Positions 25,915 to 34,833 of a stretch of 64,000 nt of DNA are shown in pieces (positions within the stretch are counted from its first letter, which is position 1; each line of letters starts with the position of its first letter). This DNA comes from Rhizobacter terrae. Its GTDB lineage: Bacteria > Pseudomonadota > Gammaproteobacteria > Burkholderiales > Burkholderiaceae_C. The translations under genes and the position numbers were made by a program. Under the pieces are notes generated by a model. It was not told the DNA's origin and searched no databases. It saw only the letters and a program-made list of their open reading frames with translations. The stretch is taken from NCBI RefSeq assembly GCF_003852895.1, contig NZ_QUSW01000001.1, forward strand, positions 1,240,001 through 1,304,000, read 5' to 3'.

Positions 25915-26793
25915 TCAGTCCAGACGTTCCGTCCCGACCGGCACACGGGAGATCCGGTTCTGACCGAAGTTGCGCATGTCGCCTGGCAGGCCGCGCACGG
26001 CCGGGTCCGTCTGCACCATCTTCGACAGCCGAAGTGCCGTTCGCGAACTCCAGTGAGGCGTCATGCCCTTGTGCCGCACGCCTTCGATGTGCTGCTCCGC
26101 GGCACCGGCCGCGTGCTTGGCAAACACGTTGTGCGTCGCGCCGCTCCACCGGCCGACAATCTGGTAGTTGCCACCGTGGCCAGGCGCGGTCTTCAGCGGC
26201 CCTGCCGGCTGGACTGCACCATTCAACTTCGCCAGCGACATGTACTCGTACGGGCCTTTCGACCCCACCATGAACCACGAGCGCAGCAGCCAGTTCGATA
26301 CCTGCACCGGCGTCTTGTCCCTGGTCAGTTTCGAGTAGGTCTGCAGCTCCACCGCATCGCACATCTCCATCGCATGCAGGATGCCGGCGTTGTCGTAGGC
26401 ATAGAGATTCGCGCCCTCGTCGCCGAAGGTTTCGAGGATCTCGTGTGACAGGTCGACGCTCACGCCGTCGCGCCCGAGAATGCTGCCGCAGGTGGTTACC
26501 GCGCAGAACGCGTACGGCACGCCCTTGTCGCTGATGTCGTGGTACGCGCTCGCACCGGGTGCGTCCGGCAGCGTCGGCACGAGAATGAACGCCCACTCGC
26601 CAGGCTTCACGTCATTCGCGCTGGCACCGACGCGAATCTCCGCCTTCGCGCCCCACTCGGCCGCGAATTCCTCGTTGATCTGCGCCTGAACAGCCTCCGC
26701 CATCTGGCCCATCGCCACCGGCGTGATGCTGGCGCCGTCGTGCGTCGTCGCGCCTTTGGTGCGGTCGAAGAGGACCCACTTCATCGTGTTCAT
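25915..26793 (-). CDS. Conserved protein with HExxE motif (SHEILE), function unknown
   Basis: 292 residues, start supported by AAAGGAG five bases upstream. No signal peptide. The middle contains VSVDLSHEILETFGDEGANLY followed by MEMCDAVE; the HExxE pattern and downstream acidic residues recall zinc-peptidase-like active sites and the SHE-x-LE-x-x-x-D family of uncharacterised bacterial proteins. The C-terminal part (GGNYQIVGRWSGATHNVFAKH) is rich in basic and aromatic residues. It stands alone between the GH5 pseudogene and the acetyltransferase. Peptidase activity is only a hypothesis. Confidence 0.65.
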   Translation of the reverse strand: MNTMKWVLFDRTKGATTHDGASITPVAMGQMAEAVQAQINEEFAAEWGAKAEIRVGASANDVKPGEWAFILVPTLPDAPGASAYHDISDKGVPYAFCAVTTCGSILGRDGVSVDLSHEILETFGDEGANLYAYDNAGILHAMEMCDAVELQTYSKLTRDKTPVQVSNWLLRSWFMVGSKGPYEYMSLAKLNGAVQPAGPLKTAPGHGGNYQIVGRWSGATHNVFAKHAAGAAEQHIEGVRHKGMTPHWSSRTALRLSKMVQTDPAVRGLPGDMRNFGQNRISRVPVGTERLD

Positions 26794-26950
26794 CGCTGCT
26801 CCTTTCGTCGTGGCAGGACCATCCTGCGCAGGAGATCGTTAGGGACGACGGATGAGGCGTCAATCCCACATCTCCATCAAGCGTAGGAGGCTTGCGGATC
26901 GACCCTCTGCCGTGACGGGCATGGCCCACCGCTTGGTGGTCAGCCTCGCT

Positions 26951-27496
26951 TCAGCTTTTCCTGGAGGCCCACCGTTCAGCAGTCACGCGACAGGTGCGCA
27001 GGCTGTGTCCGTACCAGGTGTCGATGCCCAGGTCATCCATGCCGAGCCGCCTCATCACCGAGGCGGACGCCGCATTCTCTGGATCGCAGACTGCATAGAG
27101 CTCCGGCGCCGCGAGTGCCCCGAATGCAAAGTCGGCCATGGCAACAGCGGCCTCGCTGGCCAAGCCTTGGTGCCAGCGGTCGCGTCGCAGCCGCCAGCCG
27201 ATCTCCAGTGGACAGGTGCGATCGGGCAACGGCGTGTTGGTGCGGCGCAGGTTCTGGATGCATCCCGCGCCAACGACCTGAGCGCTTGCTAGATCGATGA
27301 AGCTCCACCAGGAATAGCCGAACTCAAGCCAACGCGCCTGCACGCGTTCGATGACAGCCATGGTTTCTTCCCTCGTCTCCGGCCGCCCTGAGAGGTAGCG
27401 CATCACCTCGGGGTCGGCGTTCATCTCGTGCAGGCCGTGAAGGTGCGACAGGTTGAAAGGCTCGAGGCGCAGGCGCGCGGTGGTGAGGATTGCCAT
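26951..27496 (-). CDS. GNAT-family N-acetyltransferase (RimJ/RimL type)
   Basis: 181 residues. The start TTARLRLEPF and the coenzyme-A-binding strand/loop (LEIGWRLRRDRWHQGLASEAA) are typical of the Acetyltransf_3/RimJ-RimL branch, as is the ENAASASVMRRLGM segment in the C-terminal half. The substrate could be a protein N-terminus or a small amine. It is monocistronic, with no convincing ribosome site before the ATG. Confidence 0.85.
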   Translation of the reverse strand: MAILTTARLRLEPFNLSHLHGLHEMNADPEVMRYLSGRPETREETMAVIERVQARWLEFGYSWWSFIDLASAQVVGAGCIQNLRRTNTPLPDRTCPLEIGWRLRRDRWHQGLASEAAVAMADFAFGALAAPELYAVCDPENAASASVMRRLGMDDLGIDTWYGHSLRTCRVTAERWASRKS

Positions 27497-27603
27497 TTGG
27501 TGACTCTAGCGCGATAGCGAGGCTCAGCCGCGACTTCACGACCCCGGCCAGGAGCTGCCGGTCGCGACAGACAGGTGTCGGGGCCGCTTGGTAGACTGGG
27601 CCC

Positions 27604-27974
27604 ATGCTTCCTGAGCGGATCGACAAAGCAACGTTCGGCTCGGCACTTCGTGATAACCGGCGAACCGGTCACGATCGGTGTGCAGTTCGAGAGCCAGGGC
27701 GACATCGTCAATCTTCGTGTCTGCGGAATCGATGACCTGTTCATCCTGCTTGGCCATTGCGAAGACTGTGCACTTCCGACAGCCGATCGCGACTGTGGAA
27801 GGCGTGCTTCAGCACAATGTCGATACCGGGCGGCTGCGGACGAATGGACACCCCATCGACGGAGGCGCATTGCTCCGCGTCCGATATTGCTGCACGCAGT
27901 GCGGTTCGTCCTGGATCCTCCTGTATCCCGACCATTCGATCGCCCCTGCTTGGTCACCCGAGCACGATGGTTGA
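27604..27974 (+). pseudogene. Probable frameshifted small gene of unknown function
   Basis: Three reading frames carry protein-like stretches in succession: MLPERIDKATFGSALRDN from 27604, then VTIGVQFESQGDIVNLRVCG and LFILLGHCEDCAL in a second frame, then GVLQHNVDTGRLRTNG and RYCCTQCGSSWILLYPDH in a third, ending at 27974. Together they read like one protein of about 120 residues with two CxxC pairs and two frameshifts. Base composition is less GC-rich than the neighbours. Either a decayed acquired gene or chance; I cannot name a family. Confidence 0.35.
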
Positions 27975-28059
27975 ACTCTCCTGTCGGGACGTTTGACTCC
28001 GCGGTCCCAGCAGCCAATTGCGGTGACCGAGAAGCGTTCGCTTCACAACTAGGCATAAG

Positions 28060-28599
28060 ATGGCATCCACCTCACGCCAACATGTACGAGCCACTTTAGA
28101 TCGACTGCCCGCTGTTCCGGAACTTCGATCATCCGATGCACTCGGGCGCGTGGATGCGGGCGCTCTTGTCTCGCTTGAGTTCCAGCTGGGCACCTCATTA
28201 GTTTGGTTCCAGTTCAGTGCGGCGTCTAACGAGGTCGATTCGATCGCCAAGGGAAACAAACTGCTCCGTCTGGCACATGCCAGCAAAGAACGAGCGATGC
28301 AACTGGCGAACACTGCGTCTCGATCTTCGATTCCGCAGTTTTGGACCGAATTTGACAGTACGACCTCGCAAGGAAATCCGCTCTCGATCTGGGGAGTCCT
28401 GCTCCGCATCGACGACGGTGACATCGAGTATGACTTTGGCGCAAACCAGGAACTGTTTTTCTCTTCATCGACGACTTTCTCGGTACTTGATGTCTACGAG
28501 GAGAATCCGATTCCGCTGCCAGACTTTCCCGACAGGCAGCACATCTATGTGGTTCGTACGAGGGCTGACGAATGGGCAGTCCGCAGCTCCGCTGACTGA
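28060..28599 (+). CDS. Hypothetical acidic protein in an A/T-richer patch
   Basis: 179 residues, no signal, no membrane segment. The sequence is varied and acidic (LRIDDGDIEYDFGANQELFF, then LDVYEENPIPLPDFPD), with alternating strands and helices, and codon usage with more A/T than most of the window, suggesting transfer. A 14-base palindromic element GAAGCGTTCGCTTC lies 16 bases before the ATG at 28031-28044. I recognise no family; small immunity-like or contact-system proteins look similar in composition, but nothing here proves it. Confidence 0.5.
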   Translation: MASTSRQHVRATLDRLPAVPELRSSDALGRVDAGALVSLEFQLGTSLVWFQFSAASNEVDSIAKGNKLLRLAHASKERAMQLANTASRSSIPQFWTEFDSTTSQGNPLSIWGVLLRIDDGDIEYDFGANQELFFSSSTTFSVLDVYEENPIPLPDFPDRQHIYVVRTRADEWAVRSSAD

Positions 28600-28730
28600 C
28601 CACTTTGCGGCGGCCGATCGAGGCATCGCAACTTCCGCTTTGGGTCGTTTGCGGCCGCGCCCATGCCAACCAGACACGATCGAAACCGCACAGCTTGGAA
28701 CGCGGCCCCCCCATCTTCACCGTCCAGCGT

Positions 28731-30797
28731 TCAAAACTTCGACGTGCGCCCTTCCCGCTGCGCCCGCTTGCGCCGCTTGGTGGCGTACAGCAGCCGGTCG
28801 GCCTGGGCTAGCACGTCCTCCAGCGTCTCCTTCGAGTCCACCGGAATCACGTAGCCGCCCACGCTGCAGCCCAGGGTGTAGGGCTTGCCGTGGGTGGTGT
28901 TGTAGTCGTCGAAAGCCTTGCTCAGGCGCTTCTCGATCTCGGGCAGGCTGTCCAGGTTGTGGATGCGCGTGAGCACCACGAACTCGTCGCCGCCGATGCG
29001 CGAGACGATGTCGTCCTGCCGGAAGGTGTCGCGCAGCAGGCGCCCCGCCTCGCGGATGGCGACGTCGCCTTCCTCGTGGCCGTGGGTGTCGTTGATCTGT
29101 TTGAGGCCGTCCAGGTCCGCGAAGATCAGCGTCACCGGCTTGCTGGTGATGCGCGCGGTGCTCAGCAGCGTGTGCGCCAGCTCGAAGAAGCCGCGGCGGT
29201 TGAACAGGCCCGTCAGCTCGTCACGCATGGCCAGGTGCGACAAGGCTTCGTTGTCGCGCTGCACGCGTGCCAGGTCGGAGCGCAGGAGGTCGCGCGCATT
29301 GGCCAGGTCGCGCACCAGCAGGCAGTGGTGGATGTAGGTGGACAGCTCGTGCCGCAGGTCTTCGCAGCGCAGGCCGGTCTCGGCCTGCCGGTCGATGACG
29401 ATGAAGCCGAAGTGCTCCCGCAGGTAGAACATCGGCAGCACCACGCGTTCGGTGGCGCGTGATCCGATGGACACGTCGTCGGGCGAGAGCCGGCAGGTGG
29501 AGAAGTCCTGTTCCACCCATTCCGGCCGCAGGCAGCCTTCGTGCATCGCGAAGATGAGCCGCGAGGACGACGGCATGCCTTCGTCGCGCATCTGCTCCAG
29601 CGTCAAGGGCTCGCGGTACAGCGCAATGAGGCAGGTGCCCACGCCCAGGTTCTTCAGGCCTTCGCCCAGCGCGGCGAGCAGGTCGTCCAGGTTGTCGGTG
29701 GTGACGCGCGCCTTGAACTGGTTGCGGAAATCCAGGGCGATGTCACGCTGCTGCACCTGGCGGCGGTTCTCCGTCAGCTCCAGCGCATGGATGGCATCGC
29801 GCAAGCTCAGCAGGTCACGGCTGAGCGTGTTGGCGATGGCGAATGAAGATTCGGTGCGCGCCATGTCGCGCACCTGCTGGGCCATCAGTCCGGCGCGCTC
29901 GGACAGCGAGGAGCTGCCATGGCAGCCGCAGGAACTGCGCAGTACCAGCCGGGTGTCGATGGCCACGTACTGCGGCACTTCCTCGCCGCGCAGGCTGTCG
30001 ACCAGCAAACCCAGCGCGGTCGCGCCCTGGGTGTCGATGGCCTGGTTGACGGTGGTGAGCGAGGGGCCGGTCTTGTAGATGGACAGCAGGTCGTCGAAGC
30101 CTCCGATGGCCAGGCCCGAGGGAGTGTCGATGCCGCGGTCCACGGCTGCGGCCAGCGCGCCCTGGGCCATCTCGTCGTTGGCACAGACGATGGCGCTGAA
30201 GGGCTCGCCGCGCGACCACAGGATGTCCATCGCCTCGCGCGCCGTGTGCTGAGAGAAGGCGCCCACCACCCGCAGCATCGGATCGGGTGTGAGGCCGGCA
30301 TCGCGGTGGGCATCCAGGTAGGCCTGCAGGCGCTCCTGGGCATCGCGGTTGTCGGGCGGCCCCTCAATCATGGCGATGCGGGTGTGCCCGTGCGCCTCGA
30401 TAAAGTGCTCCACCAGCTTCTTGAAGCCGCTGTGGTTGTCCAGCATGACGGCTGGCCACTGCACCGTCTCCAGGCCCACGCACACCACCTGCATGTGCTC
30501 GAAGCGCGAGAGGAACTCGCGCATGCCCTGTTCGTCGAGGTAGAACTGAAGGGTCGAGGCAAAGATCAGCAGGCCGTCGAGGATGTCGGAGTCCACCAGC
30601 TCGAACACCGCGCCCCATTGGCGCTGGAACACGCCCGGAGTTCCAGGCAGGTGGCCCGGGTAGAACACCAGGTCGACATCGAGTTCGCTGGCTTGCCGGC
30701 ACACACCATCGACCAGCGGCCGGTAGTACTCGCCGTCGATTTCCGGCAGCAAGACGCCGATGCGCAGGCGCGGTTCGGCACGATCGTTGGAAACCAT
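28731..30797 (-). CDS. LacI-type sugar-sensor domain fused to a GGDEF diguanylate cyclase
   Basis: 688 residues from the ATG at 30797 (a GTG at 30812 is possible). Residues about 10-280 are a periplasmic-binding-fold domain of the LacI/GalR effector type (LRIGVLLPEIDGEYYRPLVDGV, HTRIAMIEG, FSAIVCANDEMAQGAL, AIGGFDDL), yet no HTH precedes it and there is no signal peptide or membrane helix, so it acts in the cytosol. A central helical/GAF-like region follows, then a GGDEF domain with an intact motif at 602-606 (RIGGDEFVVL). Prediction: a cytosolic sugar directly controls c-di-GMP synthesis. It lies beside a GH17 glucanase. Confidence 0.85.
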   Translation of the reverse strand: MVSNDRAEPRLRIGVLLPEIDGEYYRPLVDGVCRQASELDVDLVFYPGHLPGTPGVFQRQWGAVFELVDSDILDGLLIFASTLQFYLDEQGMREFLSRFEHMQVVCVGLETVQWPAVMLDNHSGFKKLVEHFIEAHGHTRIAMIEGPPDNRDAQERLQAYLDAHRDAGLTPDPMLRVVGAFSQHTAREAMDILWSRGEPFSAIVCANDEMAQGALAAAVDRGIDTPSGLAIGGFDDLLSIYKTGPSLTTVNQAIDTQGATALGLLVDSLRGEEVPQYVAIDTRLVLRSSCGCHGSSSLSERAGLMAQQVRDMARTESSFAIANTLSRDLLSLRDAIHALELTENRRQVQQRDIALDFRNQFKARVTTDNLDDLLAALGEGLKNLGVGTCLIALYREPLTLEQMRDEGMPSSSRLIFAMHEGCLRPEWVEQDFSTCRLSPDDVSIGSRATERVVLPMFYLREHFGFIVIDRQAETGLRCEDLRHELSTYIHHCLLVRDLANARDLLRSDLARVQRDNEALSHLAMRDELTGLFNRRGFFELAHTLLSTARITSKPVTLIFADLDGLKQINDTHGHEEGDVAIREAGRLLRDTFRQDDIVSRIGGDEFVVLTRIHNLDSLPEIEKRLSKAFDDYNTTHGKPYTLGCSVGGYVIPVDSKETLEDVLAQADRLLYATKRRKRAQREGRTSKF

Positions 30798-30936
30798 GGA
30801 CTGTCGCGACACCTCACTGCCCGGATCGCCGCATGTTGCGCAGCACCTGGCGCAGTGTCAATCGGGTTGCGCAGTAGGTAAGGTCACTGTGTTCAGCGAC
30901 TGCACAAACTCGTCACACCGGGCCGTGCGAACCATG

Positions 30937-30974
30937 AAAAAAGCGGGGTGACGCGCCATGGCACATCACCCCGC
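30937..30974 (-). terminator. Rho-independent terminator of the GH17 gene
   Basis: Stem GCGGGGTGA (30943-30951) with TCACCCCGC (30966-30974), 14-base loop, followed on the minus strand by six T. It ends the GH17 gene whose stop is at 30991. Confidence 0.9.
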
Positions 30975-30990
30975 CGCTCACGGGAACCGA

Positions 30991-32724
30991 CTAGTGATGG
31001 TCCCAATAGATGTTGTCGACCTGGATCTTGATCTTGGACCCCGGCGTGTTGCTGGTCACGGCGTAGCGGTCGGCGATCACGAAGCCGTTGGTCACCTGGG
31101 CCATGTTCAGCGCGGCCGATGCAGGCTGGCCATAAGCCGGCGCTGCCTTTGCAGCAATCGCCGTCACGGGGATCGACACGTTGTGCCAGGCGCCGTCGTT
31201 CTGGTAGCCGTACTGGCCCGGCGCAATGGCCAGGTACACGTCCACGCCGGTGTTGGCGCCAGCGCTGCCGGTGAAGAAGCCGATCTCCAGCTTGCCTGCA
31301 TACGTGGTCTTGATGCTGAAGTTCAGGTAGCCATCGGCCACGTTGAACTTGCTCAGGTCGTCCGCATTCGCGAGGCCGAGGAAGAAGCCCCAGCCCCAGT
31401 CTTTCGGATTCGGCGAGATCTCCAGCGCATTCGCACCCTCGGCCGTGCTCGTGCCGATGATGGCGCCGGTGGCGGTGGCCGGGCTGTCCCAGGGTTGCCA
31501 GCTCGTCAGCGGCGTGTTCGCGCCCGAGGGTTGCGCCGCGCCGGCGGGCACGGTGTCGGCGAACAGCACGTAGGTGTTGGCCGTGATGGTGGGGTTCGCG
31601 GTGGGCGCCTTGTAGTACAGCGCGTCGGCCGCGGCGTAGGTGCCGCCGTCCTGCATGTTGGCCGGGAACAGGTCATAGATGACGTAGCGCGCCTTGCGGT
31701 TCACGTCCCACAGGCCCCAGCCGTTGTCGCCGCCCTTCCAGGGTTCGTCGAAGGCCTCGAAGTAGAAGATCTGCTTGGGGCCGCCCATCCAGGCGTTGAG
31801 GCGGTCGAAGTACATCTTCTGGTTGACCGGGTGGTCGCGGTTGGCCTCGCCACCGGCGGCCTTCCAGCCGGTCTCGCCGATGATGATGGGCAGCGTCACG
31901 CCCTTGCTCGTGAGGTAGCCCTTGACCGCACCGTAGTCGGTCTTGGCCTTGTCGATCATCGCGTCCATCATCGCGGCGGCACGCTGCGGCTCGGGCGTCG
32001 ATTCCATCTTCCACGAGAACGCCGGGTCGTACACGCTGTCCAGCAGCGAGTAGGTGTGCAGCGACACATAGTCCACGGCCGCGAGGATCTTGTCGGTGCC
32101 GTACTTGCCGTCCTTGTTGGCCCAGAAGGCCCAGTTGTCGTCGGTGGTCACCGGCTGCGTGATCTGGTCGCGCACCTGCTTGATGTAGGCGGCCATGTCA
32201 TCGGCCGGCACCTGCAGGGCCGACCAGTCCACCATGGTCTCGTTGCCGATGCTCACCGACATCACGATGTCGCTGTAGGTCTTGGCCAGCGCCACGCCGC
32301 GGGTGATCTCGGCCTGGTTCTCGGTGTCCTGCGTCGCCTTGGAACCGGAGATCCACACGCCCAGCTGCACCTTGATGTCCAGGTGGTTGTCGGCGATGGT
32401 CTTGAGCACGACCTTGCTGTCAGCGTCGCCGCTGCCGAACAGGCGGATCAGCTTGAAGTTGGCCTGCGTGAGCAGTTGAAGGTCTTCCAGCACCTGGGCC
32501 GTGGTGGGCGCGGTGTTGCGGTCCGCGCCACGGTAGCCGGAATAGGCCACTGCCTTGCGGGTGTAGAAGTCCGCCGCGAGGGCGCGCACGCCCGCGGCTG
32601 GGGCCGGTGCAGGCGCCGGGGCGGACGATGATCCGCCGCCTCCGCAGGCGTGCAATGCAAGCGTCGAGAAAATGGCAAGCCCCGTCGCCACCAGGCGACG
32701 ACGCAGCGTAGATGGCTGTGTCAT
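30991..32724 (-). CDS. GH17 beta-1,3-glucanase lipoprotein with C-terminal carbohydrate-binding domain
   Basis: 577 residues. The lipoprotein signal ends LALHAC-GGGG and is followed by a Pro/Ala linker. The GH17 barrel (about 50-360) has acid/base E162 in VSIGNETM and nucleophile E284 in IIIGETGW, with QIFYFEAFDEPWK near its end. Residues about 430-577 form a beta-sandwich module (WGWGFFLGLANADDL ... KIQVDNIYWDHH) like those bound to glucanases. Likely substrate is laminarin-type beta-1,3-glucan at the cell surface. Monocistronic, with its own terminator and three LacI-like boxes upstream. Confidence 0.85.
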   Translation of the reverse strand: MTQPSTLRRRLVATGLAIFSTLALHACGGGGSSSAPAPAPAPAAGVRALAADFYTRKAVAYSGYRGADRNTAPTTAQVLEDLQLLTQANFKLIRLFGSGDADSKVVLKTIADNHLDIKVQLGVWISGSKATQDTENQAEITRGVALAKTYSDIVMSVSIGNETMVDWSALQVPADDMAAYIKQVRDQITQPVTTDDNWAFWANKDGKYGTDKILAAVDYVSLHTYSLLDSVYDPAFSWKMESTPEPQRAAAMMDAMIDKAKTDYGAVKGYLTSKGVTLPIIIGETGWKAAGGEANRDHPVNQKMYFDRLNAWMGGPKQIFYFEAFDEPWKGGDNGWGLWDVNRKARYVIYDLFPANMQDGGTYAAADALYYKAPTANPTITANTYVLFADTVPAGAAQPSGANTPLTSWQPWDSPATATGAIIGTSTAEGANALEISPNPKDWGWGFFLGLANADDLSKFNVADGYLNFSIKTTYAGKLEIGFFTGSAGANTGVDVYLAIAPGQYGYQNDGAWHNVSIPVTAIAAKAAPAYGQPASAALNMAQVTNGFVIADRYAVTSNTPGSKIKIQVDNIYWDHH

Positions 32725-32766
32725 GTTCCTATCCGAAGGTTGTCTCGTTGGTCCACTGGCGCGGTT

Positions 32767-32881
32767 TGGAACCGCTTTCTGAAATCGCTTTCACAAGGCT
32801 ATCAGAGCAGGATTCGGTGCGTCCATCAGGGTTAGACCTGTGGAGAATCCGGGCAGTGGGTCAACAACGGAACCGGTTTCA
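32767..32881. promoter_or_regulatory. Three LacI-family-like boxes upstream of the GH17 gene
   Basis: GGAACCGCTTTC (32767-32778), TGAAATCGCTTTCA (32780-32793) and GGAACCGGTTTC (32870-32881) share the plan GAA-n-CG-n-TTTC. They differ from the TGCAAGCGCTTGCA operators of the ABC/GH1 locus, so a second LacI-type regulator, encoded outside this window, is implied. The first two lie 43-69 bases before the GH17 start. Confidence 0.55.
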
Positions 32882-32992
32882 CCCGTGTGCGCCAGTCACA
32901 ATCGGGAGCCATGCGAACGATCTGCTTCGCACCAGCCTCGCGAAACAGCAGTACGAGCGGGACTTGGCGCGAGAAGGCGCCCAGCAGGCATG

Positions 32993-33805
32993 TCAGCGCG
33001 CCAGCGGCTGACCCACTGCGGCAGCCAGCACCAACAGCAGCACCAACTCACACACCTGTTCGATGGCACCCAGGGTGTCGCCCGTGTACCCGCCAATGCG
33101 CTGGCGGATCCATTGACGGGCGGCGGCTGCGGCGAGCACGGCACACGCGGCGGCGATGCCCCACGTCGCGGCTCGCCCATCCACGAACGCCATGGCGCCG
33201 GCCAGAAGGACTGCGAGCGCCACGGCCGTCGCCGCAGATGCAGCACCCACGCGTGTCGCCAGCGGCTTGGCCTTGGCATGGTCCATGTCACCGGCGTAAG
33301 GCAAGGTGGCCATCACGGCCACCGGCGCGGCGCGCGCCAGCGTGTGTGCGCCCACGAGCGCCAGTGCGGCTGCCCACACGCCCGTCGTGAGCAGGCTGCC
33401 GAGCAGCACCACGCGCAGGACCAGCGACAACACCAAGGCCACCGCGCCATAGGTGCCGATCCGCGAGTCCTTCATGATCTCCAGCGCCCGTTCGCGCGGC
33501 ACGGCGCCGCCCAGGGCATCCATCGTGTCAGCCAGCCCGTCTTCGTGGAACGCCCCCGTGAGCCACACCGTCGATGCCACCGCCAGCGCTGCGGCCACCC
33601 CTGGGGACCACAGGCATGACGCCATCACCAACACCGCCGCGCCAACCAGGCCGACCAGCATGCCCACCAGCGGAAACCACCGCACACACTGGTTCAGCCA
33701 CGAGGGATCGTGCCCAACCCACGGCGGCACCGGACACCGCGTCAGGAACTGGATCGCCGTGAACACCAGCCGCACCTCATGCACGAGCGCGGCCACTGGC
33801 CTCAT
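32993..33805 (-). CDS. cobS: Adenosylcobinamide-GDP ribazoletransferase (cobalamin synthase)
   Basis: 270 residues, an integral membrane protein with six or so helices. CobS marks are present: FLTRCPVP near the start, FHEDGLADTMDALGG and KDSRIGTYG in the middle, the acidic motif thought to bind Mg2+ and GDP-cobinamide. It joins alpha-ribazole to AdoCbi-GDP at the membrane, the last nucleotide-loop step. Its ATG overlaps the cobT stop. It is the last gene of the B12 operon; no strong terminator is seen after it. Confidence 0.93.
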   Translation of the reverse strand: MRPVAALVHEVRLVFTAIQFLTRCPVPPWVGHDPSWLNQCVRWFPLVGMLVGLVGAAVLVMASCLWSPGVAAALAVASTVWLTGAFHEDGLADTMDALGGAVPRERALEIMKDSRIGTYGAVALVLSLVLRVVLLGSLLTTGVWAAALALVGAHTLARAAPVAVMATLPYAGDMDHAKAKPLATRVGAASAATAVALAVLLAGAMAFVDGRAATWGIAAACAVLAAAAARQWIRQRIGGYTGDTLGAIEQVCELVLLLVLAAAVGQPLAR

Positions 33806-34833
33806 GCGTTCTTCTCGCTCACGCCTGCCGAATCGAAGCTCGCCATCTCCTGCAGCATCAGCTCGGCAGACTTGAGCAACGGCCAGGCGAGCGCAGCGCC
33901 CGAGCCTTCGCCCAGGCGCAAGCCCAGGTCGAGCAAGGCACGCACACCGAGCTTCGACAGCCAGGCCGCGTGGCCGCTTTCGGCCGAGCAGTGCGAGAAC
34001 ACGCAACGCTCGAGAACCGCCGGCGACAAGGCCGCAGCCACCGCCACTGCCGAGGTGGTGATGAAGCCATCCACCACGATCACGCGCCGTTCGTGCGCGG
34101 CCTGGATCACGGCGCCCACCATCGTGGCGATCTCCAGTCCGCCCAGCGCAGCCAGCACATCCAGCGGCTCGCGGGCCTGCTCGTGAAGGCGCAGCGCGCG
34201 CGACAGTGTCTCGACCTTGCGCGACAGGCCGGCATCGTCCAGCCCCGTGCCGCGGCCGGCGCACTGCTCGATGGGCAAGCCCGTCAGGCGGCTCATCAGC
34301 ATCGCCGCCGACGAGGTGTTGGCAATGCCCATCTCGCCCAGCAGCAGCACGTTGCCCGGCAACTGTGTGACCAGCGCCGCACCGTGGTCGATGGCCAGCT
34401 CGCATTGCTGGCGTGTCATCGCTCGTCCCAAGGTGCAATCCGCCGTGCCCTTCGCCGCCTTCGCGATCACGAGGCCCGGCTGCGCAGCGATGTCAGCGGC
34501 CACGCCGCAATCCACCACCGTCAATGCCAGCCCGTGCTGCCGCGTGAACACCGACACCGCGGCACCGCCGGCCAGCATGTTCGCCACCATCTGCACCGTC
34601 ACTTCTTGCGGGTAGGCAGACACGCCTTGCGCTGAGATGCCATGGTCGGCCGCGAACACCACCAGTTGCGGAGACTGGAGCCGAGGCGCCTCGGTGCCGA
34701 GGATCAGGCCGATCTGCAACGCCAGCGACTCGATGCGCCCCAGCGCGCCCAGCGGCTTGGTCTTGCGGTCGATGCGGTGCTGCAGCCGGGCAGCGAGCGC
34801 ATCGTCGTGAAGGTCGGCGATGTCGAACATCAT
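33802..34833 (-). CDS. cobT: Nicotinate-nucleotide-dimethylbenzimidazole phosphoribosyltransferase
   Basis: 343 residues from the ATG overlapping the preceding stop. Family signatures TKPLGALGRIE, VFAADHGISAQGVSAYPQEVT, LLGEMGIANTSSAAM and the C-terminal catalytic Glu region (RLGEGSGAALA) are intact. It makes alpha-ribazole phosphate from nicotinate mononucleotide and DMB. Note that no cobC-type phosphatase is in this operon. Confidence 0.95.
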   Translation of the reverse strand: MMFDIADLHDDALAARLQHRIDRKTKPLGALGRIESLALQIGLILGTEAPRLQSPQLVVFAADHGISAQGVSAYPQEVTVQMVANMLAGGAAVSVFTRQHGLALTVVDCGVAADIAAQPGLVIAKAAKGTADCTLGRAMTRQQCELAIDHGAALVTQLPGNVLLLGEMGIANTSSAAMLMSRLTGLPIEQCAGRGTGLDDAGLSRKVETLSRALRLHEQAREPLDVLAALGGLEIATMVGAVIQAAHERRVIVVDGFITTSAVAVAAALSPAVLERCVFSHCSAESGHAAWLSKLGVRALLDLGLRLGEGSGAALAWPLLKSAELMLQEMASFDSAGVSEKNA

